From: Pseudomonas veronii | Lineage (GTDB): Bacteria; Pseudomonadota; Gammaproteobacteria; Pseudomonadales; Pseudomonadaceae | DNA: 64,000 nt | Direction: 5' to 3' | Assembly (NCBI RefSeq): GCF_001439695.1 | Contig: NZ_JYLL01000018.1 | Location: 50,612 to 114,611, forward strand | In this document: positions 34,143-41,850 of the stretch, one piece after another | How positions within the stretch are numbered: the first letter of the stretch is position 1 | Layout: each line of letters begins with the position of its first letter | The notes under the pieces: model-generated | Databases searched by the model: none | What the model was told of the DNA's origin: nothing | The model's input: the letters and a program-made list of their open reading frames with translations, nothing else | Made by a program: the position numbers and the translations under genes

Positions 34143-35558
34143 TCAGCGGTTCAACGGTGCCACGAAACGGCTGTCGGCAGCGCTGTAGACCCATGGTTCG
34201 TCGACGTCGGTGACCTTGAAGCGCAGGATCTGCGAACTGCTCGTCGGCTTGTCCGCCAGCAACGCCACCGACACCGGCACGTCGCTGATTTCCCCCGGCG
34301 CCAGGCTGATCTGGGTCTTGCCTTGCAGCTGGAAGCCTTCGCCATCCAGCAGTTCCAGGCGGTAGTCCTGGGGTTGCTGGGTCTTGTTGATGACCTTGAG
34401 GCTGTAGATGTTTTCGATCAGGCCCTGGCTGTTTTCGCGGAACATGCCGCGGTCCTTGGTCACGTCCAGCGACACCATCGGCCGCTGCACCAGTGCCACG
34501 ACCAACGCCGCGATCATCACCAGCAGCACCGCACTGTAGCCGATCAGACGTGGTCTGAGCAGGTGGGTCTTGCCGCCTTGCAGTTGATGTTCGCTGGTGT
34601 AGCTCACCAGGCCGCGGGCGTAACCCATTTTGTCCATGATCGAGTCGCAGGCATCGATGCACGCCGCGCAGCCGATGCATTCCATTTGCAGGCCGTCGCG
34701 GATATCGATGCCGGTGGGGCACACTTGCACGCACAATTGGCAATCGATGCAGTCGCCGAGGCCGACGTCCGCCGGTTTGGCTTCACGCTTGCGCGGGCCG
34801 CGGTGTTCGCCACGGGCCGCATCGTAGGAGATGGTCAGCGTGTCTTTGTCGAACATCACGCTCTGGAACCGCGCATACGGGCACATGTGCATGCACACCG
34901 CTTCGCGCAGCCAGCCGGCGTTGAGGTAAGTGGCGGCGGTGAAAAACACCACCCAGAACAGGCTCACGCCGCCCATCTGCCAGGTCAGCAGTTCGCTGGC
35001 CAGCGGGCGAATGGGTGTGAAGTAACCGACAAAGGTCAACCCGGTCAGCACGCTGATACTCAGCCACAGCGTATGTTTGGCCGAGCGCCGCGCCAGTTTG
35101 TTCAGGCTCCAGGGTGCCGCTTGCAGCTTGATACGCTGGTTGCGCTCGCCTTCGGTGACTTTTTCGCACCACATGAACAGCCAGGTGAACGAGCTTTGCG
35201 GGCAGGTGTAGCCGCACCACACCCGGCCGGCGAACACGGTGATCGCAAACAGGCCGAAGGCGCAGATGATCAACAGCGCCGACAGCAGGATGAAGTCCTG
35301 CGGCCAGAACGTGGCGCCGAATATGTGGAACTTGCTTTCGGCCAGGTCCCACAGTACGGCCTGGCGCCCGCCCCAGTTCAGCCACACCGTGCCGAAAAAC
35401 GCCAGGAACAGAAAGCCTGCACCGGCCACGCGCAAGGTGCGGTACAGGCCGGTGAAGCTACGGGTATGGATCTGGTTATCGCTGGATTTGGCCGTCACCT
35501 TCTTCGGGGGCGCAGGCTCGTGGATTTCCACGGTTCGGACGGGGATCATTTCGCTCAT
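34143..35558 (-). CDS. ccoG: Cytochrome oxidase accessory protein CcoG (FixG/RdxA family)
   Basis: A 471-residue membrane iron-sulfur protein that assists assembly of cbb3 oxidase, in other bacteria by reducing copper. Several N-terminal helices are followed by two ferredoxin-type clusters: CIDCQLCVQVCP and CIGCAACIDACD; the C-terminal part is an Ig-like domain. A CxxC-containing segment, GRVWCGYTCPQ, is also present. In most pseudomonads ccoG lies with ccoHIS or ccoNOPQ; here it stands alone. Start MSEMIPV at 35558 is chosen; an in-frame ATG at 35582 is possible. Confidence 0.9.
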   Translation of the reverse strand: MSEMIPVRTVEIHEPAPPKKVTAKSSDNQIHTRSFTGLYRTLRVAGAGFLFLAFFGTVWLNWGGRQAVLWDLAESKFHIFGATFWPQDFILLSALLIICAFGLFAITVFAGRVWCGYTCPQSSFTWLFMWCEKVTEGERNQRIKLQAAPWSLNKLARRSAKHTLWLSISVLTGLTFVGYFTPIRPLASELLTWQMGGVSLFWVVFFTAATYLNAGWLREAVCMHMCPYARFQSVMFDKDTLTISYDAARGEHRGPRKREAKPADVGLGDCIDCQLCVQVCPTGIDIRDGLQMECIGCAACIDACDSIMDKMGYARGLVSYTSEHQLQGGKTHLLRPRLIGYSAVLLVMIAALVVALVQRPMVSLDVTKDRGMFRENSQGLIENIYSLKVINKTQQPQDYRLELLDGEGFQLQGKTQISLAPGEISDVPVSVALLADKPTSSSQILRFKVTDVDEPWVYSAADSRFVAPLNR

Positions 35559-35728
35559 GGTCGTTTGCTCATCAGCCTCCATCAGGCCGGTGAACTATGC
35601 TCGTCGTGCTGTTTGCATAACAGACTCAGGTGTGGCGATAAAAAGCGGATCAGATGCGCTGCAAAGGCCCTGCTGCGACAATGTGCTGCACCCCGTGGCG
35701 CCTGGGGCGCAGCTCGATTCAGCGTGTG

Positions 35729-35742
35729 CTGATACAGATCAA
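35729..35742. promoter_or_regulatory. ANR/FNR-like box upstream of ccoG
   Basis: CTGAT-ACAG-ATCAA matches the TTGAT-N4-ATCAA consensus for ANR with one mismatch. It lies about 177 bp before the ccoG ATG on the leftward strand and directly after the stop of the next small gene. Low-oxygen control of ccoG would fit its cbb3 role. Confidence 0.5.
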
Positions 35743-35982
35743 TCAAATCACCGAATCACTGTCGCTGGCCTTCAGGTGTTTGCGCCCATCCTGGGCGCCG
35801 GCGACGGTCAGCGCGTCGGCCTCGACCTCGGTGATGTAGATCCGGTCGTCGTTCAGCGCCACAAAAGACATGGATTTTTCGCTGTCGGTACTGACGGTGA
35901 CCTGGGACGCCGGCAGGCTTTGTTCCTGGCCGTTGTCATCGACCGTGAAGTAGCAGATCTGGTTTTCGATACGTACAGGCAT
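35743..35982 (-). CDS. Small conserved-looking protein of unknown function
   Basis: A 79-residue soluble protein starting MPVRIENQICYFTVDDNGQEQ, mostly beta-strand-like and acidic. AAGGAGTTCACC precedes the ATG, a strong ribosome binding site, which supports it as real. It lies 13 bp downstream of the 55-residue gene on the same strand, so the two probably form one transcript. It might belong to a small Pseudomonas-specific DUF family, which I cannot confirm. Confidence 0.65.
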   Translation of the reverse strand: MPVRIENQICYFTVDDNGQEQSLPASQVTVSTDSEKSMSFVALNDDRIYITEVEADALTVAGAQDGRKHLKASDSDSVI

Positions 35983-35995
35983 GGTGAACTCCTTG

Positions 35996-36163
35996 TCATC
36001 GTCTGGTGATGGTGAGCGGGTAGCCTTGCGCCAACGGTTCCTCCACCCGCACGGGCGGGTCTTGCGGCGGTTCCTCCTCAGGAGGCGCAGCCGGTTCGGT
36101 GGGCGGCAGGGTCGGCTTGTCGATATTCGGATCGGGCGTTTGCGCGGGAATCGGGATATTCAT
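35996..36163 (-). CDS. Small proline-rich protein
   Basis: A 55-residue protein starting MNIPIPAQTPDPNIDKP, of which about one third is proline, with several Glu residues in PAAPPEEEPPQDPP. AAAGGAGG lies 9 bases before the ATG. No domain is recognised. It is divergent from glgE across about 205 bp, so it might share stress control with that cluster. Disordered, possibly a linker or stress protein; the function is unknown. Confidence 0.6.
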   Translation of the reverse strand: MNIPIPAQTPDPNIDKPTLPPTEPAAPPEEEPPQDPPVRVEEPLAQGYPLTITRR

Positions 36164-36209
36164 CGGTGTGGCCTCCTTTGTGCTTTGCTCTATCGGTGGA
36201 CAGCCGCCC

Positions 36210-36227
36210 GGGGGAATTGATTCCCCC
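36210..36227. promoter_or_regulatory. Palindrome between the small genes and glgE
   Basis: GGGGGAAT (36210-36217) and ATTCCCCC (36220-36227) are perfect inverted repeats with a 2-bp centre. The spacing suits a protein operator better than a terminator, as the hairpin loop would be only two bases. It may control either divergent unit. Confidence 0.35.
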
Positions 36228-36250
36228 CGTCGATGGCGGCACATCCACCT

Positions 36251-36278
36251 GAACTTTTCACCCGGCCCCGGGCTCGGA
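36251..36278 (+). promoter_or_regulatory. AlgU (sigma22)-like promoter of the glgE cluster
   Basis: GAACTT at 36251-36256 and TCGGA at 36274-36278 are separated by 17 bp. This is close to the envelope/osmotic stress sigma factor consensus GAACTT-N16/17-TCTGA, with one mismatch. It lies about 90 bp before the glgE start. AlgU control of trehalose and glucan genes in pseudomonads would fit, but transcription has not been shown here. Confidence 0.5.
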
Positions 36279-36368
36279 CCTTATGTGGCCCTGCTCAGGG
36301 AGAGCGGTGCCGTATCAGAATTCGGATCAAGCAAAGAGCGTCCACAGGGCGTAAGGGGAAGATGCTCG

Positions 36369-38357
36369 ATGACTGCTGAAACACTGACTCCAGACGATTG
36401 TGTATTGCCGCTGTCCCAGGCGTTATTGCTGCCTCGCATAGCGATTGAAAGCACCATGCCGGTGATCGACGGCGGCGAATTTGCGGTCAAGGCCGTGGTG
36501 GGCCAACGCATCAATGTCACCAGCAAGGTGTTCGCCGACGGCCACGACACGCTCGCGGTGCTGATCCGCTGGCGCGCCTTGCACGATGAAAGCTGGCACA
36601 GCGAGGTCATGGCCGATATCGGCAACGACGGTTGGGAGGGCGCGTTTACCGTCACCGCCCAAGGGCCCCATGAATATTGCATCGAAGCCTGGATCGATAC
36701 CTTTGCCAGCTTCTGCTACGAACTGCGCAAGAAACATGAGGCTGGCGTGCCGGTCAGCCTTGAGTTGCAGGAAGGCCGCAGCCTGGTGCTGCTGGCCGCC
36801 GAGCGCAGTGACAGTGAGCTGCGCGAGCGCCTGATGCGCTTGCACCACGAGCTCTCCGGCCTGCTGGAAACCGAGCAGGTTGCGCTGTTCCTGCACGAAG
36901 ACAGTGCGTACCTGATGACCCGGGCCGATCACCGCGCCTATTTGAGCATCAGTCCCGCGTACCCGCTCGACGTGGAGCGCGAGCGTGCGCAGTTTGCCAG
37001 TTGGTATGAGCTGTTTCCGCGCTCTATCACCGACCATCCAGCGCGTCACGGTACGTTCCTCGACGTGCATTCGCGGCTGTCGATGATCCATGACATGGGG
37101 TTCGACGTGCTGTACTTCCCGCCGATCCACCCCATCGGCCGCAGCCACCGTAAAGGCAAAAACAATGCCTTGAGGGCCGAGCAGCACGATCCGGGCAGCC
37201 CCTACGCGATCGGCAGCGAGGAGGGCGGCCACGACGCGATTCATCCGCAACTGGGCAGCCGCGACGATTTTCGGCGCCTGGTCAAGGCCGCCGCCGACCA
37301 TGGCCTGGAAGTCGCCCTGGACTTCGCCATTCAGTGCTCCCAGGACCACCCGTGGCTCAAGCAGCACCCGGGCTGGTTCAACTGGCGCCCGGACGGCACG
37401 ATCAAATACGCGGAAAACCCGCCGAAAAAGTACCAGGACATCGTCAACGTCGATTTCTACGCCGCCGATGCGATCCCCAGCCTATGGACTGAACTGCGTG
37501 ACATCGTGCTCGCTTGGGTCGAGGAGGGCGTGAAGACATTCCGCGTCGATAACCCTCACACCAAGCCGCTGCCATTCTGGCAATGGCTGATCAGCGATGT
37601 GCGGTCCAAGTACCCGGAGGTGATCTTCCTCGCCGAAGCATTCACCACACCGGCGATGATGGCGCGCCTGGGCAAGGTCGGTTACTCCCAGAGCTACACC
37701 TATTTCACCTGGCGCAACACCAAGGCCGAGCTGAGCGAGTACCTGGCGCAATTGAACGAGTCGCCCTGGCGCGAGTGCTACCGGCCGAACTTCTTCGTCA
37801 ACACCCCGGACATCAACCCCGCTTTCCTGCATGAGTCCGGGCGCCCGGGTTTCTTGATCCGCGCCGCGCTGGCGAGCATGGGCTCGGGGTTGTGGGGCAT
37901 GTATTCCGGCTTCGAACTGTGCGAAGCCGCGCCGGTGCCGGGCAAGGAAGAGTACCAGGACTCGGAAAAATACGAGATCCGCCCGCGGGACTTCACCGCA
38001 CCCGGCAACATCATCGCCGAGATCGCCCAACTCAACCGCATCCGCCGGCAAAACCCGGCATTGCACACGCATTTGGGGCTGACGCTCTACAACGCCTGGA
38101 ACGAGAACATCCTGTACTTCGGCAAGCGCAGCGAAGACGGCAGCAATTTCATCCTGGTGGCGGTCAACCTCGACCCATTCAATGCCCAGGAAGCGCAATT
38201 CGAATTGCCGCTGTGGGAGCTGGGCTTGCCGGACGACGCCCACACCCAGGGCGAAGATTTGATGAACGGCCATCGCTGGACGTGGTACGGCAAGACCCAA
38301 TGGATGCGGCTGGAGCCGCAGATGCCGTTCGGGATCTGGCGCATCACCACGTACTAA
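36369..38357 (+). CDS. glgE: Alpha-1,4-glucan:maltose-1-phosphate maltosyltransferase
   Basis: A 662-residue GH13 enzyme that extends alpha-1,4-glucan using maltose-1-phosphate. The N-terminal domain (about 30-120) is followed by the catalytic barrel with YFPPIHPIGRSHRKGKNN, the nucleophile Asp in FRVDNPHTKPLPFW and the general acid Glu in FLAEAFTTPAMM. Length agrees with GlgE proteins (about 660-700). The ATG at 36369 is chosen because the domain starts soon after; the longer frame runs through the promoter region. It begins a three-gene glucan cluster. Confidence 0.92.
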   Translation: MTAETLTPDDCVLPLSQALLLPRIAIESTMPVIDGGEFAVKAVVGQRINVTSKVFADGHDTLAVLIRWRALHDESWHSEVMADIGNDGWEGAFTVTAQGPHEYCIEAWIDTFASFCYELRKKHEAGVPVSLELQEGRSLVLLAAERSDSELRERLMRLHHELSGLLETEQVALFLHEDSAYLMTRADHRAYLSISPAYPLDVERERAQFASWYELFPRSITDHPARHGTFLDVHSRLSMIHDMGFDVLYFPPIHPIGRSHRKGKNNALRAEQHDPGSPYAIGSEEGGHDAIHPQLGSRDDFRRLVKAAADHGLEVALDFAIQCSQDHPWLKQHPGWFNWRPDGTIKYAENPPKKYQDIVNVDFYAADAIPSLWTELRDIVLAWVEEGVKTFRVDNPHTKPLPFWQWLISDVRSKYPEVIFLAEAFTTPAMMARLGKVGYSQSYTYFTWRNTKAELSEYLAQLNESPWRECYRPNFFVNTPDINPAFLHESGRPGFLIRAALASMGSGLWGMYSGFELCEAAPVPGKEEYQDSEKYEIRPRDFTAPGNIIAEIAQLNRIRRQNPALHTHLGLTLYNAWNENILYFGKRSEDGSNFILVAVNLDPFNAQEAQFELPLWELGLPDDAHTQGEDLMNGHRWTWYGKTQWMRLEPQMPFGIWRITTY

Positions 38358-38363
38358 GGAGCG

Positions 38364-38455
38364 ACATGTGGGCGGGGGCTAGCTCCCGAAAGCGCTATGC
38401 CAGCCAATGGATCAAGTGACTGTCCTGCCGCTATCGGGCGCAAGCCCCCGCGCAT
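38364..38455. repeat. Degenerate REPIN between glgE and treS
   Basis: ATGTGGGCGGGGGCTAGCTCCCG (left, from about 38365) and GCTATCGGGCGCAAGCCCCCGCGCAT (right, ending about 38455) are inverted, diverged copies of the TGTGGGAGGGGGCTTGCCCC REP family. They lie upstream of the treS start and may affect mRNA stability. Confidence 0.5.
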
Positions 38456-38502
38456 CGACCCGCTTCAGTCTGCAAGAATCCTCGAGTTTTCAGGAGTTTC
38501 CA

Positions 38503-41500
38503 ATGGCGAAGAAACCCAAGGCTGCCACCTTTATCAAAGACCCGCTGTGGTACAAGGACGCGGTGATCTATCAGGTTCACGTCAAATCCTATTTCGACTC
38601 CAATAACGACGGCATCGGTGACTTTCCCGGGCTGATCGCCAAACTCGACTACATCGCCGACCTCGGTGTGAACACCATCTGGCTCCTGCCGTTCTACCCC
38701 TCGCCACGTCGCGACGACGGTTATGACATCGCCGAGTACCGCGGCGTGCACAGCGACTACGGGACCATGGCCGACGCCCGGCGCTTTATCGCCGAAGCCC
38801 ACCAACGCGGGCTGCGGGTGATCACCGAACTGGTGATCAACCACACCTCCGACCAGCACCCGTGGTTTCAGCGCGCACGCAAGGCCAAGCCCGGTTCGGC
38901 GGCGCGGGACTTCTACGTGTGGTCCGACGACGATCAGAAGTATGACGGCACGCGCGTCATCTTCCTCGATACCGAGAAGTCCAACTGGACCTGGGACCCG
39001 GTGGCCGGCCAGTACTTCTGGCACCGTTTCTATTCGCACCAGCCCGACCTCAACTTCGACAATCCGCAAGTGATGAAAGCCGTGCTGTCGGTGATGCGCT
39101 TCTGGCTCGACATGGGCATCGACGGCCTGCGCCTGGACGCGATCCCGTACCTGATCGAGCGCGACGGCACCAACAACGAAAACCTGCCGGAGACCCACGA
39201 CGTCCTCAAGCAGATCCGCGCCGAGATCGACGCTCATTACCCCGACCGCATGCTGCTGGCCGAAGCCAACCAGTGGCCGGAAGACACGCAGATGTACTTC
39301 GGTGACAAAAAGGGCGACGACGGCGATGAATGCCACATGGCCTTTCACTTCCCGCTGATGCCGCGCATGTACATGGCGTTGGCCCAGGAGGACCGTTTCC
39401 CGATCACCGACATCCTGCGCCAGACCCCGGAAATCCCGGCCAATTGCCAATGGGCGATCTTCCTGCGCAACCACGATGAACTGACCCTGGAAATGGTCAC
39501 CGACAAAGAACGCGACTACCTGTGGAACTACTACGCCGCCGACCGTCGCGCGCGGATCAACCTGGGCATTCGCCGGCGCCTGGCGCCGCTGATGGAGCGT
39601 GACCGGCGTCGCGTCGAACTGCTCAACAGCCTGCTGTTGTCGATGCCGGGCACGCCGACCCTGTATTACGGCGATGAAATCGGCATGGGCGACAACATCT
39701 ACCTGGGCGACCGCGACGGCGTGCGAACGCCGATGCAGTGGTCCATCGACCGCAACGGCGGCTTTTCCCGCGCCGACCCGGCCAGCCTGGTGCTGCCGCC
39801 GATCATGGACGCGCAATACGGCTATCAGTCGGTCAACGTCGAAACCCAGGCCCAGGACCCGCATTCGCTGCTCAACTGGACCCGCCGCATGCTCGCGGTG
39901 CGCAAGCAGTCCAAGGCTTTCGGCCGCGGCAGCTTGAAGATGCTCTCGCCGAGCAACCGGCGCATCCTCGCGTATACCCGTGAATTCACCGGGGACGACG
40001 GCCGCACCGAGATCATCCTGTGCGTGGCCAACGTCTCGCGCAGCGCCCAGGCGGCCGAGTTGGACCTCTCGGCCTTCGCCGGCATGGTGCCGGTGGAGAT
40101 GCTCGGCGGTAATGCGTTCCCGCCCATCGGCCAGTTGAATTTCCTGCTGACCCTGGCGCCGTATGGCTTCTACTGGTTCGTGCTGGCGGCGGAAAACCAG
40201 ATGCCCAGCTGGCATGTGGAACCGGTGCAAAGCATGCCGGACTTCACCACCCTGGTTCTGAAAAAACGCATGGAGGAGCTGCTCGACGCACCGTGTCGCG
40301 CCGTCCTGGAGCACACCTCGCTGCCGGCCTGGCTGCCCAAGCGCCGCTGGTTCGCCGGCAAGGACACGGCCATCGACAGCGTGCATATCGCTTACGGCGT
40401 GCGGTTCGGCGACCTGCAGCACCCGGTGCTGCTCAGCGAAATCGAGGTGAGCGCCGGGGGGCAGGTCAGCCGTTACCAGTTGCCGTTCGGCTTTCTCGGC
40501 GAAGACCAGTTCACCAGCGCCTTGCCGCAACAACTGGCCCTGGCCCGTGTGCGGCGCGTGCGTCAGGTGGGGTTGGTGACCGATGCGTTCAGCCTGGAAC
40601 ACTTTATCCGCGCGGTGATCCAGGCCTTGCAGGCCGGCACCGTGTTGAACAGCAGCGAGGGCGAGCTGCGCTTTGAAGCCACGCCGCAGCTGGCCAGGCT
40701 GCCGCTGACCGATGAGTCGCCCGTGCGCTACCTGGCTGCCGAGCAGTCCAACAGCTCGGTGGTGGTGGGCGAGAGCCTGGTGCTCAAGTTGATCCGCAAG
40801 GTCAGCGCCGGGGTCCATCCGGAGCTGGAGATGAGCGCCTACCTGACCGCAGCCGGTTACCCGAACATTTCGCCGTTGCTCGGTTCGATGATTCGGCGTG
40901 ACGGCCAAGGCCAGGACAACCTGTTGATGATTGCCCAGGGCTACCTGAGCAACCAGGGCGACGCCTGGGGCTGGACCCAGAACAACCTGGAGCGCGCGAT
41001 CCGCGACGAACAGGCCGAAGCGATGTCCGAACAGGAGCAGCATTACAACGCCTTGGGCGAGCTGGCCGACTTTGCCGCTTTGCTCGGGCAGCGCCTGGGT
41101 GAAATGCACGGCGTGCTGGCGGCGCCGACGGCCAACCCAGACTTCCAAGCCGAAGTCACCACCGCCAAGGATGCCGAGGCCTGGGCCAAGGACATCGCGG
41201 CGCAGATCGAGCGCGCCCTGCAATTGCTCAAACTGCATCAAAACCAATTGAACCCGGCCGATCAGGCGCGGGTCAGTGAATTGTTGGAGCAGAAAAAAGC
41301 CATCGGCGCTCAGGTCCGGGCGTTGGCGCAGGCCACGTTGGGCGGCTTGCGCATTCGCGTCCACGGTGACTTGCACCTGGGCCAGGTGCTGGTAGTGAAA
41401 GGCGACGCCTACCTGATCGACTTTGAAGGGGAACCGGCGCGGCCGCTGCACGAACGGCGCGGCAAGCACAGCCCCTATAAAGACGTCAGCGGCGTGCTGC

Positions 41501-41850
41501 GTTCGTTTGATTACGCGGCGGCCATGGCCCTGAATGTGCAAGGTGTGGACCACTCACCCGCAGCGGACGCGGCGCGCCAGCGTGTGACCGAGCGCTACCT
41601 GATTGAGGCGCGTCTGGCATTTATCAAGGCTTATCACGCGGCGACGGCTACACTGGCGCATGACTGGCAGGATGCCAAAGGCCAGGACGCAGCGCTGACC
41701 TTGTTCAGCCTGGAAAAGGCCGCGTATGAAGTGGCTTATGAAGCGGAAAACCGCCCGACCTGGCTGCCGGTGCCCTTGCAGGGTTTACACGGTTTGCTCA
41801 GCGGGCTCATACCTGGATCGAAATCTGTACGCGGTGGGGAGACGTCATGA
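38503..41850 (+). CDS. treS: Trehalose synthase fused to maltokinase
   Basis: A 1115-residue bifunctional enzyme. Residues 1-550 are a GH13 trehalose synthase (trehalose to maltose): ITELVINHTSDQHPWFQ, the nucleophile Asp in DGLRLDAIPYL, Glu in LLAEANQWPEDT and FLRNHDELTLE. Residues 600-1115 are a maltokinase with an aminoglycoside-kinase-like core: RIRVHGDLHLGQVLVV and AYLIDFEGEP supply the catalytic and metal-binding Asp residues. The fusion turns trehalose into maltose-1-phosphate for GlgE. CAGGAG precedes the ATG at 38503. The stop overlaps the glgB start (ATGA). Confidence 0.93.
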   Translation: MAKKPKAATFIKDPLWYKDAVIYQVHVKSYFDSNNDGIGDFPGLIAKLDYIADLGVNTIWLLPFYPSPRRDDGYDIAEYRGVHSDYGTMADARRFIAEAHQRGLRVITELVINHTSDQHPWFQRARKAKPGSAARDFYVWSDDDQKYDGTRVIFLDTEKSNWTWDPVAGQYFWHRFYSHQPDLNFDNPQVMKAVLSVMRFWLDMGIDGLRLDAIPYLIERDGTNNENLPETHDVLKQIRAEIDAHYPDRMLLAEANQWPEDTQMYFGDKKGDDGDECHMAFHFPLMPRMYMALAQEDRFPITDILRQTPEIPANCQWAIFLRNHDELTLEMVTDKERDYLWNYYAADRRARINLGIRRRLAPLMERDRRRVELLNSLLLSMPGTPTLYYGDEIGMGDNIYLGDRDGVRTPMQWSIDRNGGFSRADPASLVLPPIMDAQYGYQSVNVETQAQDPHSLLNWTRRMLAVRKQSKAFGRGSLKMLSPSNRRILAYTREFTGDDGRTEIILCVANVSRSAQAAELDLSAFAGMVPVEMLGGNAFPPIGQLNFLLTLAPYGFYWFVLAAENQMPSWHVEPVQSMPDFTTLVLKKRMEELLDAPCRAVLEHTSLPAWLPKRRWFAGKDTAIDSVHIAYGVRFGDLQHPVLLSEIEVSAGGQVSRYQLPFGFLGEDQFTSALPQQLALARVRRVRQVGLVTDAFSLEHFIRAVIQALQAGTVLNSSEGELRFEATPQLARLPLTDESPVRYLAAEQSNSSVVVGESLVLKLIRKVSAGVHPELEMSAYLTAAGYPNISPLLGSMIRRDGQGQDNLLMIAQGYLSNQGDAWGWTQNNLERAIRDEQAEAMSEQEQHYNALGELADFAALLGQRLGEMHGVLAAPTANPDFQAEVTTAKDAEAWAKDIAAQIERALQLLKLHQNQLNPADQARVSELLEQKKAIGAQVRALAQATLGGLRIRVHGDLHLGQVLVVKGDAYLIDFEGEPARPLHERRGKHSPYKDVSGVLRSFDYAAAMALNVQGVDHSPAADAARQRVTERYLIEARLAFIKAYHAATATLAHDWQDAKGQDAALTLFSLEKAAYEVAYEAENRPTWLPVPLQGLHGLLSGLIPGSKSVRGGETS

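Noticed and set aside
38431..41553. 1040-codon leftward open frame across treS
   Set aside because: It lies opposite an intact bifunctional enzyme and has no recognisable domain; GC-rich third positions produce long antisense frames.
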